From: an uncultured Collinsella sp.
GTDB lineage: Bacteria; Actinomycetota; Coriobacteriia; Coriobacteriales; Coriobacteriaceae
Length of the DNA: 15,327 nt
Assembly: GCA_947003675.1 (NCBI GenBank)
Contig: CAMQPJ010000011.1
Span: 1-15,327 of the forward strand
Reading direction: 5' to 3'
Position 1 is the first letter of the stretch; every line of letters starts with the position of its first letter. The notes beneath the pieces were generated by a model. It saw only the letters and a list, made by a program, of their open reading frames with translations, was not told the origin of the DNA and made no database searches. Shown here one piece after another: positions 7,342 to 13,271 of this stretch. A program made the translations under genes and the position numbers.

Positions 7342-7455
7342 TGCTGTCTCGGGGCAGCTGTTTTCTGAAATGACTTTGCTGCAACCTTTCCTCGCCTTCG
7401 GCGGGCGTGGTAGCCTTTGTCGTTGATTGAACTATTTACGTAACGGAGGACAAAT

Positions 7456-8085
7456 ATGGCAGCTGCACAGCCGCTTAAGATTCGCATGGTTGCCGGGCTT
7501 GGCAACCCTGGCGATGAGTATGCCGAGACCCGCCACAACGCCGGCTTTAAGGCAATCGACAAGCTGGCCCGTCAGGCCGGCGTCACGTACTGGAAAAACC
7601 AGGCAGGCGCCGAAATCGCGCTCATCAATATCAACGATGCCGAGGAAGAGGGCGGCAAGCGCCAAATCGTGCTGGTCAAGCCGCAGTCGTATATGAATAC
7701 CTCGGGTGGCCCCATCTCCAAGCTCTGCCGCGAGTACAAGATCAAGGCCGAGGAGCTGCTCGTGATTCACGACGAGCTCGATATTCCCGCCGGCGACGTA
7801 CGTGTTAAGGTGGGCGGTGGCCACGCCGGCCACAACGGCCTGCGCTCCATCATCGACAAGATGGGCAGCCGCGACTTTAGTCGCATCCGCACCGGCATCG
7901 GCAACCCTCCCGGCAAGATGGCCGTGGCAGACTATGTGCTCAAGCAGCTGCGCGCCCGCGAGGCCGAGAATTTCCAGGACACCTGCGCCCGCGCCGCAGA
8001 TGCCGCCGGTTTGGCCATCGTCCACGGCGTAATCTACGCCCGCGATCACGTAAACGGCGCCGCTTCCGCCAACGGCAAACACTAA
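7456..8085 (+). CDS. pth: Peptidyl-tRNA hydrolase
   Basis: This enzyme hydrolyses the ester bond of peptidyl-tRNAs that drop off the ribosome, recycling tRNA. It has 209 residues, slightly longer than the usual ~190, with extra residues at both ends. The active-site set is complete: GLGNPG (Asn17), TRHNAGF (catalytic His27), KPQSYMNTSG (Asn81), HDELD (Asp106) and GHNGLRS (Asn127). These are followed by RIRTGIGNPPGKM and DYVLKQL. ATG at 7456 is preceded by GGAGG (7445-7449). The gene follows prs by 242 bp and a nested palindrome, so it may be partly independent in transcription. The glmU-prs-pth order is common in Gram-positive bacteria. Confidence 0.96.
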   Translation: MAAAQPLKIRMVAGLGNPGDEYAETRHNAGFKAIDKLARQAGVTYWKNQAGAEIALININDAEEEGGKRQIVLVKPQSYMNTSGGPISKLCREYKIKAEELLVIHDELDIPAGDVRVKVGGGHAGHNGLRSIIDKMGSRDFSRIRTGIGNPPGKMAVADYVLKQLRAREAENFQDTCARAADAAGLAIVHGVIYARDHVNGAASANGKH

Positions 8086-8091
8086 AACCTA

Positions 8092-8279
8092 CCATTTAGG
8101 GATGTTTATTTTGGCAGGTTTTATATGCGGAAACGCCGCGGCAGCCGCGTCGCAATAAACCCTGTGCCGCCATACATACGCAACGCCCCAAAGGGGGCCG
8201 GCCTCAACGAAGCGCGAGGCCGGCCCCCTTTGCCGTTTTGCCTGATAAAACCTGCCAAAATAAACCTGTCCCTAAATGG
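8092..8279. repeat. Long inverted repeat downstream of pth
   Basis: The left arm is CCATTTAGGGA (8092-8102) followed by GTTTATTTTGGCAGG and more (8104-8124). The right arm (8245-8265 and 8269-8279) is its exact inverted complement over 21 + 11 bases, apart from a short gap where the right copy reads AGGGACAGG and the left has lost CAG. The arms begin 7 bp after the pth stop and enclose a strong GC hairpin (8190-8231). They are AT-richer than nearby genes. The AGGGACAGG head resembles the GGGGACRGG tag of the other intergenic repeats. Confidence 0.75.
8190..8231 (+). terminator. Strong GC-rich hairpin, probable pth terminator
   Basis: A perfect 16-bp stem, AAAGGGGGCCGGCCTC (8190-8205) with GAGGCCGGCCCCCTTT (8216-8231), closes a 10-base loop. 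The trailing tract is TTTGCCGTTTT, weak as a U run. The hairpin is near-symmetric and could act on either strand. It sits inside the long inverted repeat 8092-8279, which lies between pth and the next promoter. Confidence 0.6.
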
Positions 8280-8333
8280 CAGGTCACTTTTCCCGCCTGC
8301 CAAAGACACACGTAAGCGACATGTCCATGAGGG

Positions 8334-8339
8334 TATAAT
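8334..8339 (+). promoter_or_regulatory. -10 box of the nfnAB-like operon
   Basis: This is a perfect TATAAT, about 105 bp upstream of the next start and downstream of the pth terminator. The -35 region (about 8311-8317) has no recognisable hexamer. Transcription would begin near 8346, giving a leader of about 100 nt. Confidence 0.5.
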
Positions 8340-8343
8340 TTGC

Positions 8344-8382
8344 ACCGTATGTCTGCACAACGCCTGTGCGCGTACGGTTTTA
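8344..8382 (+). promoter_or_regulatory. Leader hairpin followed by TTTT
   Basis: ACCGTA (8344-8349) pairs with TACGGT (8373-8378), and GCACA (8355-8359) pairs with TGTGC (8365-8369). The stem runs directly into TTTTATT. A competing ACCGT at 8391-8395 could pair with ACGGT instead. It lies at the predicted 5' end of the nfnAB-like transcript. It could stabilise the RNA or act as a small attenuator; neither is shown. Confidence 0.35.
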
Positions 8383-8444
8383 TTCGGGCTACCGTCCATT
8401 TCCGTGGAGGCACGGTTCGGCGGCCCTAACAAGAGAGGGGTTCT

Positions 8445-9284
8445 ATGTATAAGATCCTGGAGAAGACGCAGTTCTCGGAGAAGGTGTTCAAGTTCCGCAT
8501 CGAGGCGCCCGCAATCGCCAAGCATGCGCACGCTGGACAGTTCCTCATGGTTCGCGCCAACGAGACGGGCGAGCGCGTCCCGTTTACCCTGGCCGGCTGG
8601 AACGGTGACGAGGGCTGGGTCGAGTTCATCTTCATGGTGATCGGCAAGACCACCGAGATGCTGTCCACCTACGAGGCCGGCGAGTCGCTGCGCGACGTCG
8701 TGGGCCCGCTGGGCGTTCCCACCGAGATGGCCGAGGGCCCCTGCGCCGTCATTGGCGGCGGCGTCGGCCTGGCAATTGCCTTCCCGGTCGCCAAGCACCT
8801 GGTCGAGACCGGTCACGAGGTGCACGCCATCATGGGCGCCCGCACCAAGGACCTCCTGCTCATGGAGGACCAGTTCCGCGAGCTCCTCGACGAGGACCAC
8901 ATCCACATCACTACCGATGACGGTTCCTACGGCGAGCAGGGCGTTGTCACCGCTCCGCTGGAGCGCCTGCTGCAGGACAAGGCCGTGAGCCAGGTCTTCT
9001 GCGTCGGCCCCGTTCCGATGATGAAGTTCTCGACCCTCACCGCCCAGAAGTACGACACCCCCATCACCGCGTCGCTCAACCCCATCATGGTTGACGGCAC
9101 CGGCATGTGCGGCTGCTGCCGCGTCGAGGTGGGCGGCGTGACCAAGTTCGCTTGCGTCGACGGCCCCGACTTCGATGCCACCCTGGTCGACTGGGATGAC
9201 CTTCGTGCCCGCCAGGCCGCTTACCGTTCCGAAGAGGGCGAGTCCCTCAAGGCCTATGAGGAAAAGAGCTGCGCATGCCACTAG
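8445..9284 (+). CDS. nfnA: NfnA-like sulfide/dihydroorotate dehydrogenase-type FAD/[2Fe-2S] subunit
   Basis: This 279-residue cytoplasmic flavoprotein is of the ferredoxin-NADP reductase fold and is the small subunit of an NAD(P)H:ferredoxin oxidoreductase (NfnAB/SudBA type). The N-terminal FAD domain has RVPFTLAGW near residue 45. The pyridine-nucleotide domain has CAVIGGGVGLAIAFPVAKHL (about 100-119) and CVGPVPMM. A [2Fe-2S] segment follows, DGTGMCGCCRVEVGG...FACVDGPDFD, with Cys222, Cys225 and Cys237; this family is known to use an Asp as the fourth ligand. ATG at 8445 is preceded by AGAGAGGGG. The gene overlaps the next by 10 bp. It probably moves electrons between NADH, NADPH and ferredoxin; true bifurcation cannot be proven from sequence. 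Confidence 0.88.
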   Translation: MYKILEKTQFSEKVFKFRIEAPAIAKHAHAGQFLMVRANETGERVPFTLAGWNGDEGWVEFIFMVIGKTTEMLSTYEAGESLRDVVGPLGVPTEMAEGPCAVIGGGVGLAIAFPVAKHLVETGHEVHAIMGARTKDLLLMEDQFRELLDEDHIHITTDDGSYGEQGVVTAPLERLLQDKAVSQVFCVGPVPMMKFSTLTAQKYDTPITASLNPIMVDGTGMCGCCRVEVGGVTKFACVDGPDFDATLVDWDDLRARQAAYRSEEGESLKAYEEKSCACH

Positions 9285-10684
9285 TTAACGGTCGTTTCGT
9301 TGCCGATATGAAGTCGCCCCGCACCCCCGATAACGAGGAGCCGGCTGCCGAGCGCGCCTGCGACTTCCGCCCCGTCGACAAGGGCTTCACCGAGGAGATG
9401 GCGCTGGCCGAGGCCGAGCGCTGCCTCAACTGCAAGAAGCCGTTCTGTGTTGAGGGCTGCCCCGTCAACATCAACATTCCCCGCTTTATCGAGCAGATCC
9501 GCGCGAAGGACTTCGGCGGCGCTCTCGATACCATCCGCGAGGACTCCATGCTTCCCGCCATCTGCGGCCGCGTCTGCCCGCAGGAGAACCAGTGCGAGGG
9601 CAAGTGCATCCGTGGTAAGAAGTCCGAGCCCGTGGCCATCGGCCAGCTCGAGCGCTTCCTGGGTGACCGCCCCGAACTCGCCTCCACGCCCAAGATGGCC
9701 CCCAAGAACGGCAAGAAGGTCGCCGTCGTCGGCTCCGGCCCGTCCGGCATCACCTGCGCCGGCGAGCTCGCCCGTAACGGCTTTGACGTTACCGTCTTCG
9801 AGGCATTCTTCACCGGTGGCGGCGTGCTGGTCTACGGCATCCCCGAGTTCCGTCTGCCCAAGGCAGTCGTCAAGCGCGAGATTGACGGCCTGGAGGACAT
9901 GGGCGTCAAGTTTGAGTACAACTCCGTCGTGGGCAACATGGCCACAGCCGAGGAGCTGTTCGAGCAGGGCTTCGACGCCATCTACGTTGCGACCGGCGCT
10001 GGCCTGCCCAAGTTCCTCAACGTCCCCGGCGAGAACCTGCCCAACGTCTTCTTCGCGAACGAGTACCTCACCCGCGTGAACCTGATGAAGGCCAACAAGT
10101 TCCCCGAGTACGACACCCCCACCAAGCACGGCAAGAACGTCGTTGTCTTTGGTGGCGGCAACGTGGCTATGGACGCCGTCCGTACCGCCAAGCGCCTGGG
10201 CGCCGAGCACGCCATTATCGCCTACCGTCGTACCGAGGATGAGATGCCTTGCCGTCGTGCCGAGCTGCACCACGCCAAGGCCGAGGGCGTCGAGGTTCTG
10301 CCGCTCGTCTCCCCGCTCGAGTTTGTCGCTGGCGAGGACGGCTCCGTGTGCGCCGTCAAGGTCCAGAAGATGGAGCTCGGCGAGCCCGACGAATCCGGCC
10401 GTCGTCGCCCGGTGCCCATCGAGGGCGCCATCGAGGAGATCCCCTGCGACGTCGCGATCTCGGCTATCGGCACCAACGCCAACCCCTTCGCAAAGAAGAT
10501 CGGCGGCAAGATGGAGCTCAACAAGTGGGGCTACATCGTTGCCGACGAGGAGACCGGCCAGACCACCGATCCCCGTATCTGGGCCGGCGGCGACATCGTC
10601 ACCGGTGCCGCTACGGTCATTCTGGCGATGGGCGCCGGCAAGAAGGCCGCTGCCTCCATCACCAAGAGCCTGCTGGGCGAGTAA
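9275..10684 (+). CDS. nfnB: NfnB-like / GltD-type NADPH oxidoreductase subunit
   Basis: This 469-residue iron-sulfur flavoprotein belongs to the glutamate synthase small-chain family and is the partner of the upstream NfnA-like protein. The N-terminus has two Cys clusters for [4Fe-4S] centres: CLNCKKPFCVEGC (Cys50, 53, 58, 62) and CGRVCPQENQCEGKC (Cys97, 101, 107, 111). Then come the FAD Rossmann motif VGSGPSGITCAGELARNG, GVLVYGIPEFRLPK, the NADPH motif FGGGNVAMDAVRTAKRLGA and a C-terminal AGGDIVTGAATVILAMGAGK. ATG at 9275 lies inside the end of nfnA, so translation is coupled. Annotation pipelines often call such genes NADPH-dependent glutamate synthase, but no large glutamate synthase subunit is nearby and the NfnA-like neighbour argues for ferredoxin:NADP oxidoreductase. 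Confidence 0.9.
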   Translation: MPLVNGRFVADMKSPRTPDNEEPAAERACDFRPVDKGFTEEMALAEAERCLNCKKPFCVEGCPVNINIPRFIEQIRAKDFGGALDTIREDSMLPAICGRVCPQENQCEGKCIRGKKSEPVAIGQLERFLGDRPELASTPKMAPKNGKKVAVVGSGPSGITCAGELARNGFDVTVFEAFFTGGGVLVYGIPEFRLPKAVVKREIDGLEDMGVKFEYNSVVGNMATAEELFEQGFDAIYVATGAGLPKFLNVPGENLPNVFFANEYLTRVNLMKANKFPEYDTPTKHGKNVVVFGGGNVAMDAVRTAKRLGAEHAIIAYRRTEDEMPCRRAELHHAKAEGVEVLPLVSPLEFVAGEDGSVCAVKVQKMELGEPDESGRRRPVPIEGAIEEIPCDVAISAIGTNANPFAKKIGGKMELNKWGYIVADEETGQTTDPRIWAGGDIVTGAATVILAMGAGKKAAASITKSLLGE

Positions 10685-10712
10685 TCACCCTCAGCGCTAG
10701 CCATCAAACGGC

Positions 10713-10750
10713 AAAGTCCCCGTCGAGCACACGCCCGGCGGGGACTTTTT
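10713..10750 (+). terminator. Intrinsic terminator after nfnB
   Basis: AAAGTCCCCG (10713-10722) pairs with CGGGGACTTT (10739-10748), and the T run is 10746-10750. It lies 28 bp after the stop codon. Confidence 0.88.
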
Positions 10751-10762
10751 CTATGCCGGCCG

Positions 10763-10807
10763 CCCCGACCACCACGATGGGGACAGGCACCTTTGTGGTG
10801 GTCGGGG
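10763..10807. repeat. Left GGGGACAGG hairpin element
   Basis: A perfect 13-bp stem, CCCCGACCACCAC (10763-10775) with GTGGTGGTCGGGG (10795-10807), carries GGGGACAGG at the start of its 19-base loop (10779-10787). The 24 bases 10779-10802 recur inverted at 11114-11137 with one mismatch. It has no U tract of its own and it follows the nfnB terminator. Confidence 0.75.
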
Positions 10808-10837
10808 ACTTGGCCGGCGAACCAATTCCGACGTTTG

Positions 10838-11053
10838 CCTCAATCTGTAACACCTGGAGCCCGTTGAGCCTTGCAGTTGTTACAGATCGAGATATTGCTC
10901 CAGCCGCCCCCGCTTTGTCTCAATCTGTAACAGTTAGAGGGCAAATTCCTCGCTACGTGTTACAGATCAAGACGTTAGGTTGGCGGCCGAACGGTTCATC
11001 TAAATCTGTAACAGTTAGAGCCTTTTTCGCTGGCCTGGTGTTACAAATCGAGA
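10838..11053. repeat. Array of six alternately inverted 15-bp sites at 40-bp steps
   Basis: The site is YCTCRATCTGTAACA or its complement. Copies on +: 10838-10852, 10918-10932, 10999-11013. Copies on -: 10878-10892, 10958-10972, 11039-11053. The intervals between them are 25, 25, 25, 26 and 25 bases. The core TGTAACA/TGTTACA is invariant, and variation is confined to a few flank positions (for example TCTAAATCTG and CAAATCG). Intervals 1, 3 and 5 begin with similar bases (GTTAGAG or TGGAG); intervals 2 and 4 look unrelated. Seen as pairs, it is an imperfect tandem repeat of about 80 bp, three units long, each an inverted repeat. It lies between convergent genes and codes for nothing evident. 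It could be operator sites or a structural repeat. Confidence 0.85.
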
Positions 11054-11105
11054 TTTTGCAAAAGCCGAGGATAGGCACTGCCGCCAAGGCCTTCCCCTCG
11101 GCCTA

Positions 11106-11151
11106 AAACAAAAACCACCACAAAGGTTCCTGTCCCCCTTGTGGTGGTTTT
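11106..11151 (-). terminator. Right GGGGACAGG hairpin, terminator of the kinase-like gene
   Basis: AAAACCACCACAA (11111-11123) pairs with TTGTGGTGGTTTT (11139-11151), a perfect 13-bp stem. On the - strand it is followed by a TTTTTGTTTT tract. It begins 6 bp after the stop codon of the kinase-like gene, so it is very probably its terminator. The loop contains the tag as CCTGTCCCC on +, inverted relative to the left element at 10779. Confidence 0.8.
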
Positions 11152-11157
11152 GATCGG

Positions 11158-11781
11158 TTAGCCTTCGAGTTGGGCCACCTTGTAGCGGTAGGCTGCGGCG
11201 ATGACGTCCTTGCAGCCTTCGCGGCCCAGCTTGGCGCGGTTAACGACGATGTCTTTACCGCTCGTCATCTTCCACTTTCCGGCACTGTAGCGCTTATAGA
11301 ACGCCTCGCGCGCCTTCTGCTGCTGTTTGACCAGCTTGGCGCCCTTCTTTTTGTTAAGGCCACGCTTCTTGCGCACAATCTCGACGCGGTCCTCAAAGGG
11401 TGCGGTCACCAACACGGCAATGTGGTTGGGGTTGTTGCGCAGCAGGTAATCGGACAGACGGCCTTCGATAATGCAACTCTCGGTCTCGCCCAGATCCAAA
11501 ATCACCTGGCTCATCTTTTGGAACAACTTATCCGAGTACGAACGCGCATCGTAGCGGTCGGGCAGAAACGCCATGTTCTCCACGGCCAGACGCTCATCAT
11601 AGGCGGCCATCTTATCGAGCGACTCGCCCGCGCGCAGCGACGCACGTACCAGCAGCTCGTTATCGTACAGCGGAATCCCCAACTCGTCGGCAAGCATGCG
11701 GCCAATCTCGTGGCCCTCGGCACCAAAGTCGCGCGCGATGGTAATGACCACAGGACTCTTCTTGTTCTCCAGATCGCTCAT
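11158..11781 (-). CDS. Cytidylate kinase-like family P-loop protein
   Basis: This 207-residue soluble protein resembles the cytidylate-kinase-like family, which is distinct from true Cmk. The N-terminus VITIARDFGAEGHEIGRMLADEL is a variant P-loop (GAEGHEIG in place of a canonical GxxGxGK(S/T)), followed by LGIPLYDNELL. Further on are CIIEGRLSDYLL, typical of the family's second conserved block, and APFEDRVEIVRKKRGLNKKK, a basic lid-like part. ATG at 11781 has AAGGAA 7-12 bases upstream. It stands alone: a terminator separates it from the ABC operon and it has its own downstream terminator. Members occur widely without known substrates; nucleotide phosphorylation is only inferred, and the altered P-loop leaves catalysis open. 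Confidence 0.8.
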   Translation of the reverse strand: MSDLENKKSPVVITIARDFGAEGHEIGRMLADELGIPLYDNELLVRASLRAGESLDKMAAYDERLAVENMAFLPDRYDARSYSDKLFQKMSQVILDLGETESCIIEGRLSDYLLRNNPNHIAVLVTAPFEDRVEIVRKKRGLNKKKGAKLVKQQQKAREAFYKRYSAGKWKMTSGKDIVVNRAKLGREGCKDVIAAAYRYKVAQLEG

Positions 11782-11802
11782 CGCGATTCCTTTCTAACAG
11801 AT

Positions 11803-11831
11803 GAGAAAAAGGCTGTCTATCGCCTTTTCTC
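11803..11831 (-). terminator. Terminator of the amino-acid ABC operon
   Basis: GAGAAAAAGGC (11803-11813) pairs with GCCTTTTCTC (11822-11831), allowing one bulged base. On the - strand the descending arm is GCCTTTTTCTC, so the T tract is inside the stem. It lies 26 bp past the stop of the last permease gene and just before the kinase-like start. Read-through could feed that gene. Confidence 0.6.
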
Positions 11832-11857
11832 ACGATAGCGTACCAGGGAAAGCCAGG

Positions 11858-12496
11858 CTATGCGGCCACGATGCGACGTTGATATGCCCTCACCAGCAAC
11901 GAGATGCCAAAGTTGAGCACAAAGTACATCGCAAACACCAGGCCGTAGAGCATAAGAACCTGCGACAGGTCAATCGCGTGGGCCATCACGACATTTGCCG
12001 TGTACATGAGCTCGGCCACGTTAATGCCCGAAAGATACGAGCTGTCCTTAATGACGGTCGTGCACTGGCTAAACAGCGCCGGAATGATCGTCTTAAACGT
12101 CTGCGGCAGAATGATGTAGCACATGGTGGCAAAGAAGCCAAAGCCCTGGCTCTGCGCTGCCTCAAACTGGCCGCGCGGAATCGAGTTGAGACCGCCGCGC
12201 ACAATCTCGGCCATAACGGCGCTGGTAAACAGCGTAAAGGCGATGGTCGAAATCACAATGTCCAAACCCTGCACCGTAAAGTAGATAAAAAGGATCCACA
12301 GCAGGTTTGGCGTGCAACGGAACAGCTCGATATAGGCGCTCACCAAAATACGAAACGGGCGGGGCGCATAGCTTTTAACGAGCGCCAGCACCGTGCCAAA
12401 GATGAGCGAGAAAAAGATCGACAGCGCCGAGATCTCGATTGTCTTAACAAAGCCGCCCCAAATGTAGAGCAGGTTGGTCGCGTTGAAGATTTCCAT
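11858..12496 (-). CDS. Amino-acid ABC transporter permease (HisM/GlnP type), second
   Basis: This 212-residue inner-membrane subunit of a polar amino-acid importer has about five membrane helices (first at FVKTIEISALSIFFSLIFGT). It carries the cytoplasmic EAA loop that docks to the ATPase, GGLNSIPRGQFEAAQSQGF...YIILPQTFKTIIPAL. ATG at 12496 follows AGGAGG that lies within the end of the upstream permease gene, whose TAG ends 3 bp before it. It is the last gene of the operon. It pairs with the larger permease as a heterodimer. Confidence 0.93.
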   Translation of the reverse strand: MEIFNATNLLYIWGGFVKTIEISALSIFFSLIFGTVLALVKSYAPRPFRILVSAYIELFRCTPNLLWILFIYFTVQGLDIVISTIAFTLFTSAVMAEIVRGGLNSIPRGQFEAAQSQGFGFFATMCYIILPQTFKTIIPALFSQCTTVIKDSSYLSGINVAELMYTANVVMAHAIDLSQVLMLYGLVFAMYFVLNFGISLLVRAYQRRIVAA

Positions 12497-12499
12497 GCG

Positions 12500-13246
12500 C
12501 TAGGCCTCCTCTACGTTGTCGAGCCCCAGCTCGGCCAGGCTCACGCCGCGCGGACGCTCCTTGGAGCGGCGCTCGAGCCACTGCACCAGCATGGCGAGCG
12601 GAAAGCAGATGATGAAGTACATAAGGCAGCAGACGATGTATCCCTGCAGGTAACCGTACAGACTCACAAAGTTGTCGGAACGGTACATAAGGTCGCCGCC
12701 GGCCACAAGCGCCAGCACCGACGTGTTCTTGACCAGGTTGAGTGCCTGGTTACACAGCGGCGGCAGAATGATCTTGAATGTCTGGGGCAGCACGATGTAC
12801 CAGTACGCCTGCGCACGGGTGAAGCCCTGGCTCTGGGCCGCCTCCATCTGACCGCGCGGAACCGCCTCGATACCAGTGCGGATGACCTCCGAAATGTAGG
12901 CCGCGTGATACAGGCCCACACCCAAGAAGCCCAGCACGAACGGCGCGATGCGCACCGGCTGATCGGCACCGGTTATGGCCTGCAAAAACTGCGGACCGGC
13001 CATGTACATAAAGAGCACCTGTACGGGCAACGGAGTGTTCTGGTAAAACTCCACGTACACGCGGCTTATGGCGCGCAGCACGCGCGAACGAGTGGTAGAG
13101 AACACGCCCAGCAGCGTGCCCAGCACCAGCGACAGCAGCAGGCCGGCAACGACCACCTGCAGCGTCACGCCAAAGCCCTCCCAGAAGGGCCCCATGTTTT
13201 GGAATGTCGTCGACCAACGGTCGGCGTCAAATAATCCTTCGAGCAT
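12500..13246 (-). CDS. Amino-acid ABC transporter permease (HisM/GlnP type), first
   Basis: This 248-residue permease has an N-terminal helix around FGVTLQVVVAGLLLSLVLG, then FYQNTPLPVQVLFMY and the EAA loop AVPRGQMEAAQSQGFTRAQA, followed by YWYIVLPQTFKIILPPL. The C-terminal tail is polar and Arg-rich (LERRSKERPRG). I take ATG at 13246 as the start because AAGGAAGGAA lies 6-15 bp upstream; the longer frame from 13279 runs into the binding-protein end and lacks a ribosome site. It lies 25 bp after the binding-protein stop. The two permeases differ in sequence but share the EAAQSQGF signature, which points to an ancient duplication. Confidence 0.93.
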   Translation of the reverse strand: MLEGLFDADRWSTTFQNMGPFWEGFGVTLQVVVAGLLLSLVLGTLLGVFSTTRSRVLRAISRVYVEFYQNTPLPVQVLFMYMAGPQFLQAITGADQPVRIAPFVLGFLGVGLYHAAYISEVIRTGIEAVPRGQMEAAQSQGFTRAQAYWYIVLPQTFKIILPPLCNQALNLVKNTSVLALVAGGDLMYRSDNFVSLYGYLQGYIVCCLMYFIICFPLAMLVQWLERRSKERPRGVSLAELGLDNVEEA

Positions 13247-13271
13247 TTGATTCCTTCCTTGGACGATGCGC

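Noticed and set aside
8121..9281. A 386-residue open frame on the - strand opposite the nfnA-like gene
   Set aside because: It is a composition shadow: it crosses the promoter and inverted-repeat region and has no recognisable motif.
9281..10273. A 330-residue open frame on the - strand opposite the nfnB-like gene
   Set aside because: It is antisense to a gene with intact Cys clusters and Rossmann motifs; its own sequence is low in information.
10838..11053. A CRISPR array
   Set aside because: The repeats are only 15 bp, alternate in orientation, number six and have no cas genes nearby; the resemblance is only in the repeat-interval layout.
10249..11106. A 285-residue + strand frame running from nfnB into the repeat region
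   Set aside because: It is out of frame with nfnB and reads through its terminator and the 40-bp-stepped array; the array is better explained as non-coding.
11801..13234. A 477-residue open frame on the + strand opposite the two permeases
   Set aside because: His-, Arg- and Gln-rich text with no fold; both permease frames on the other strand carry EAA motifs and ribosome sites.
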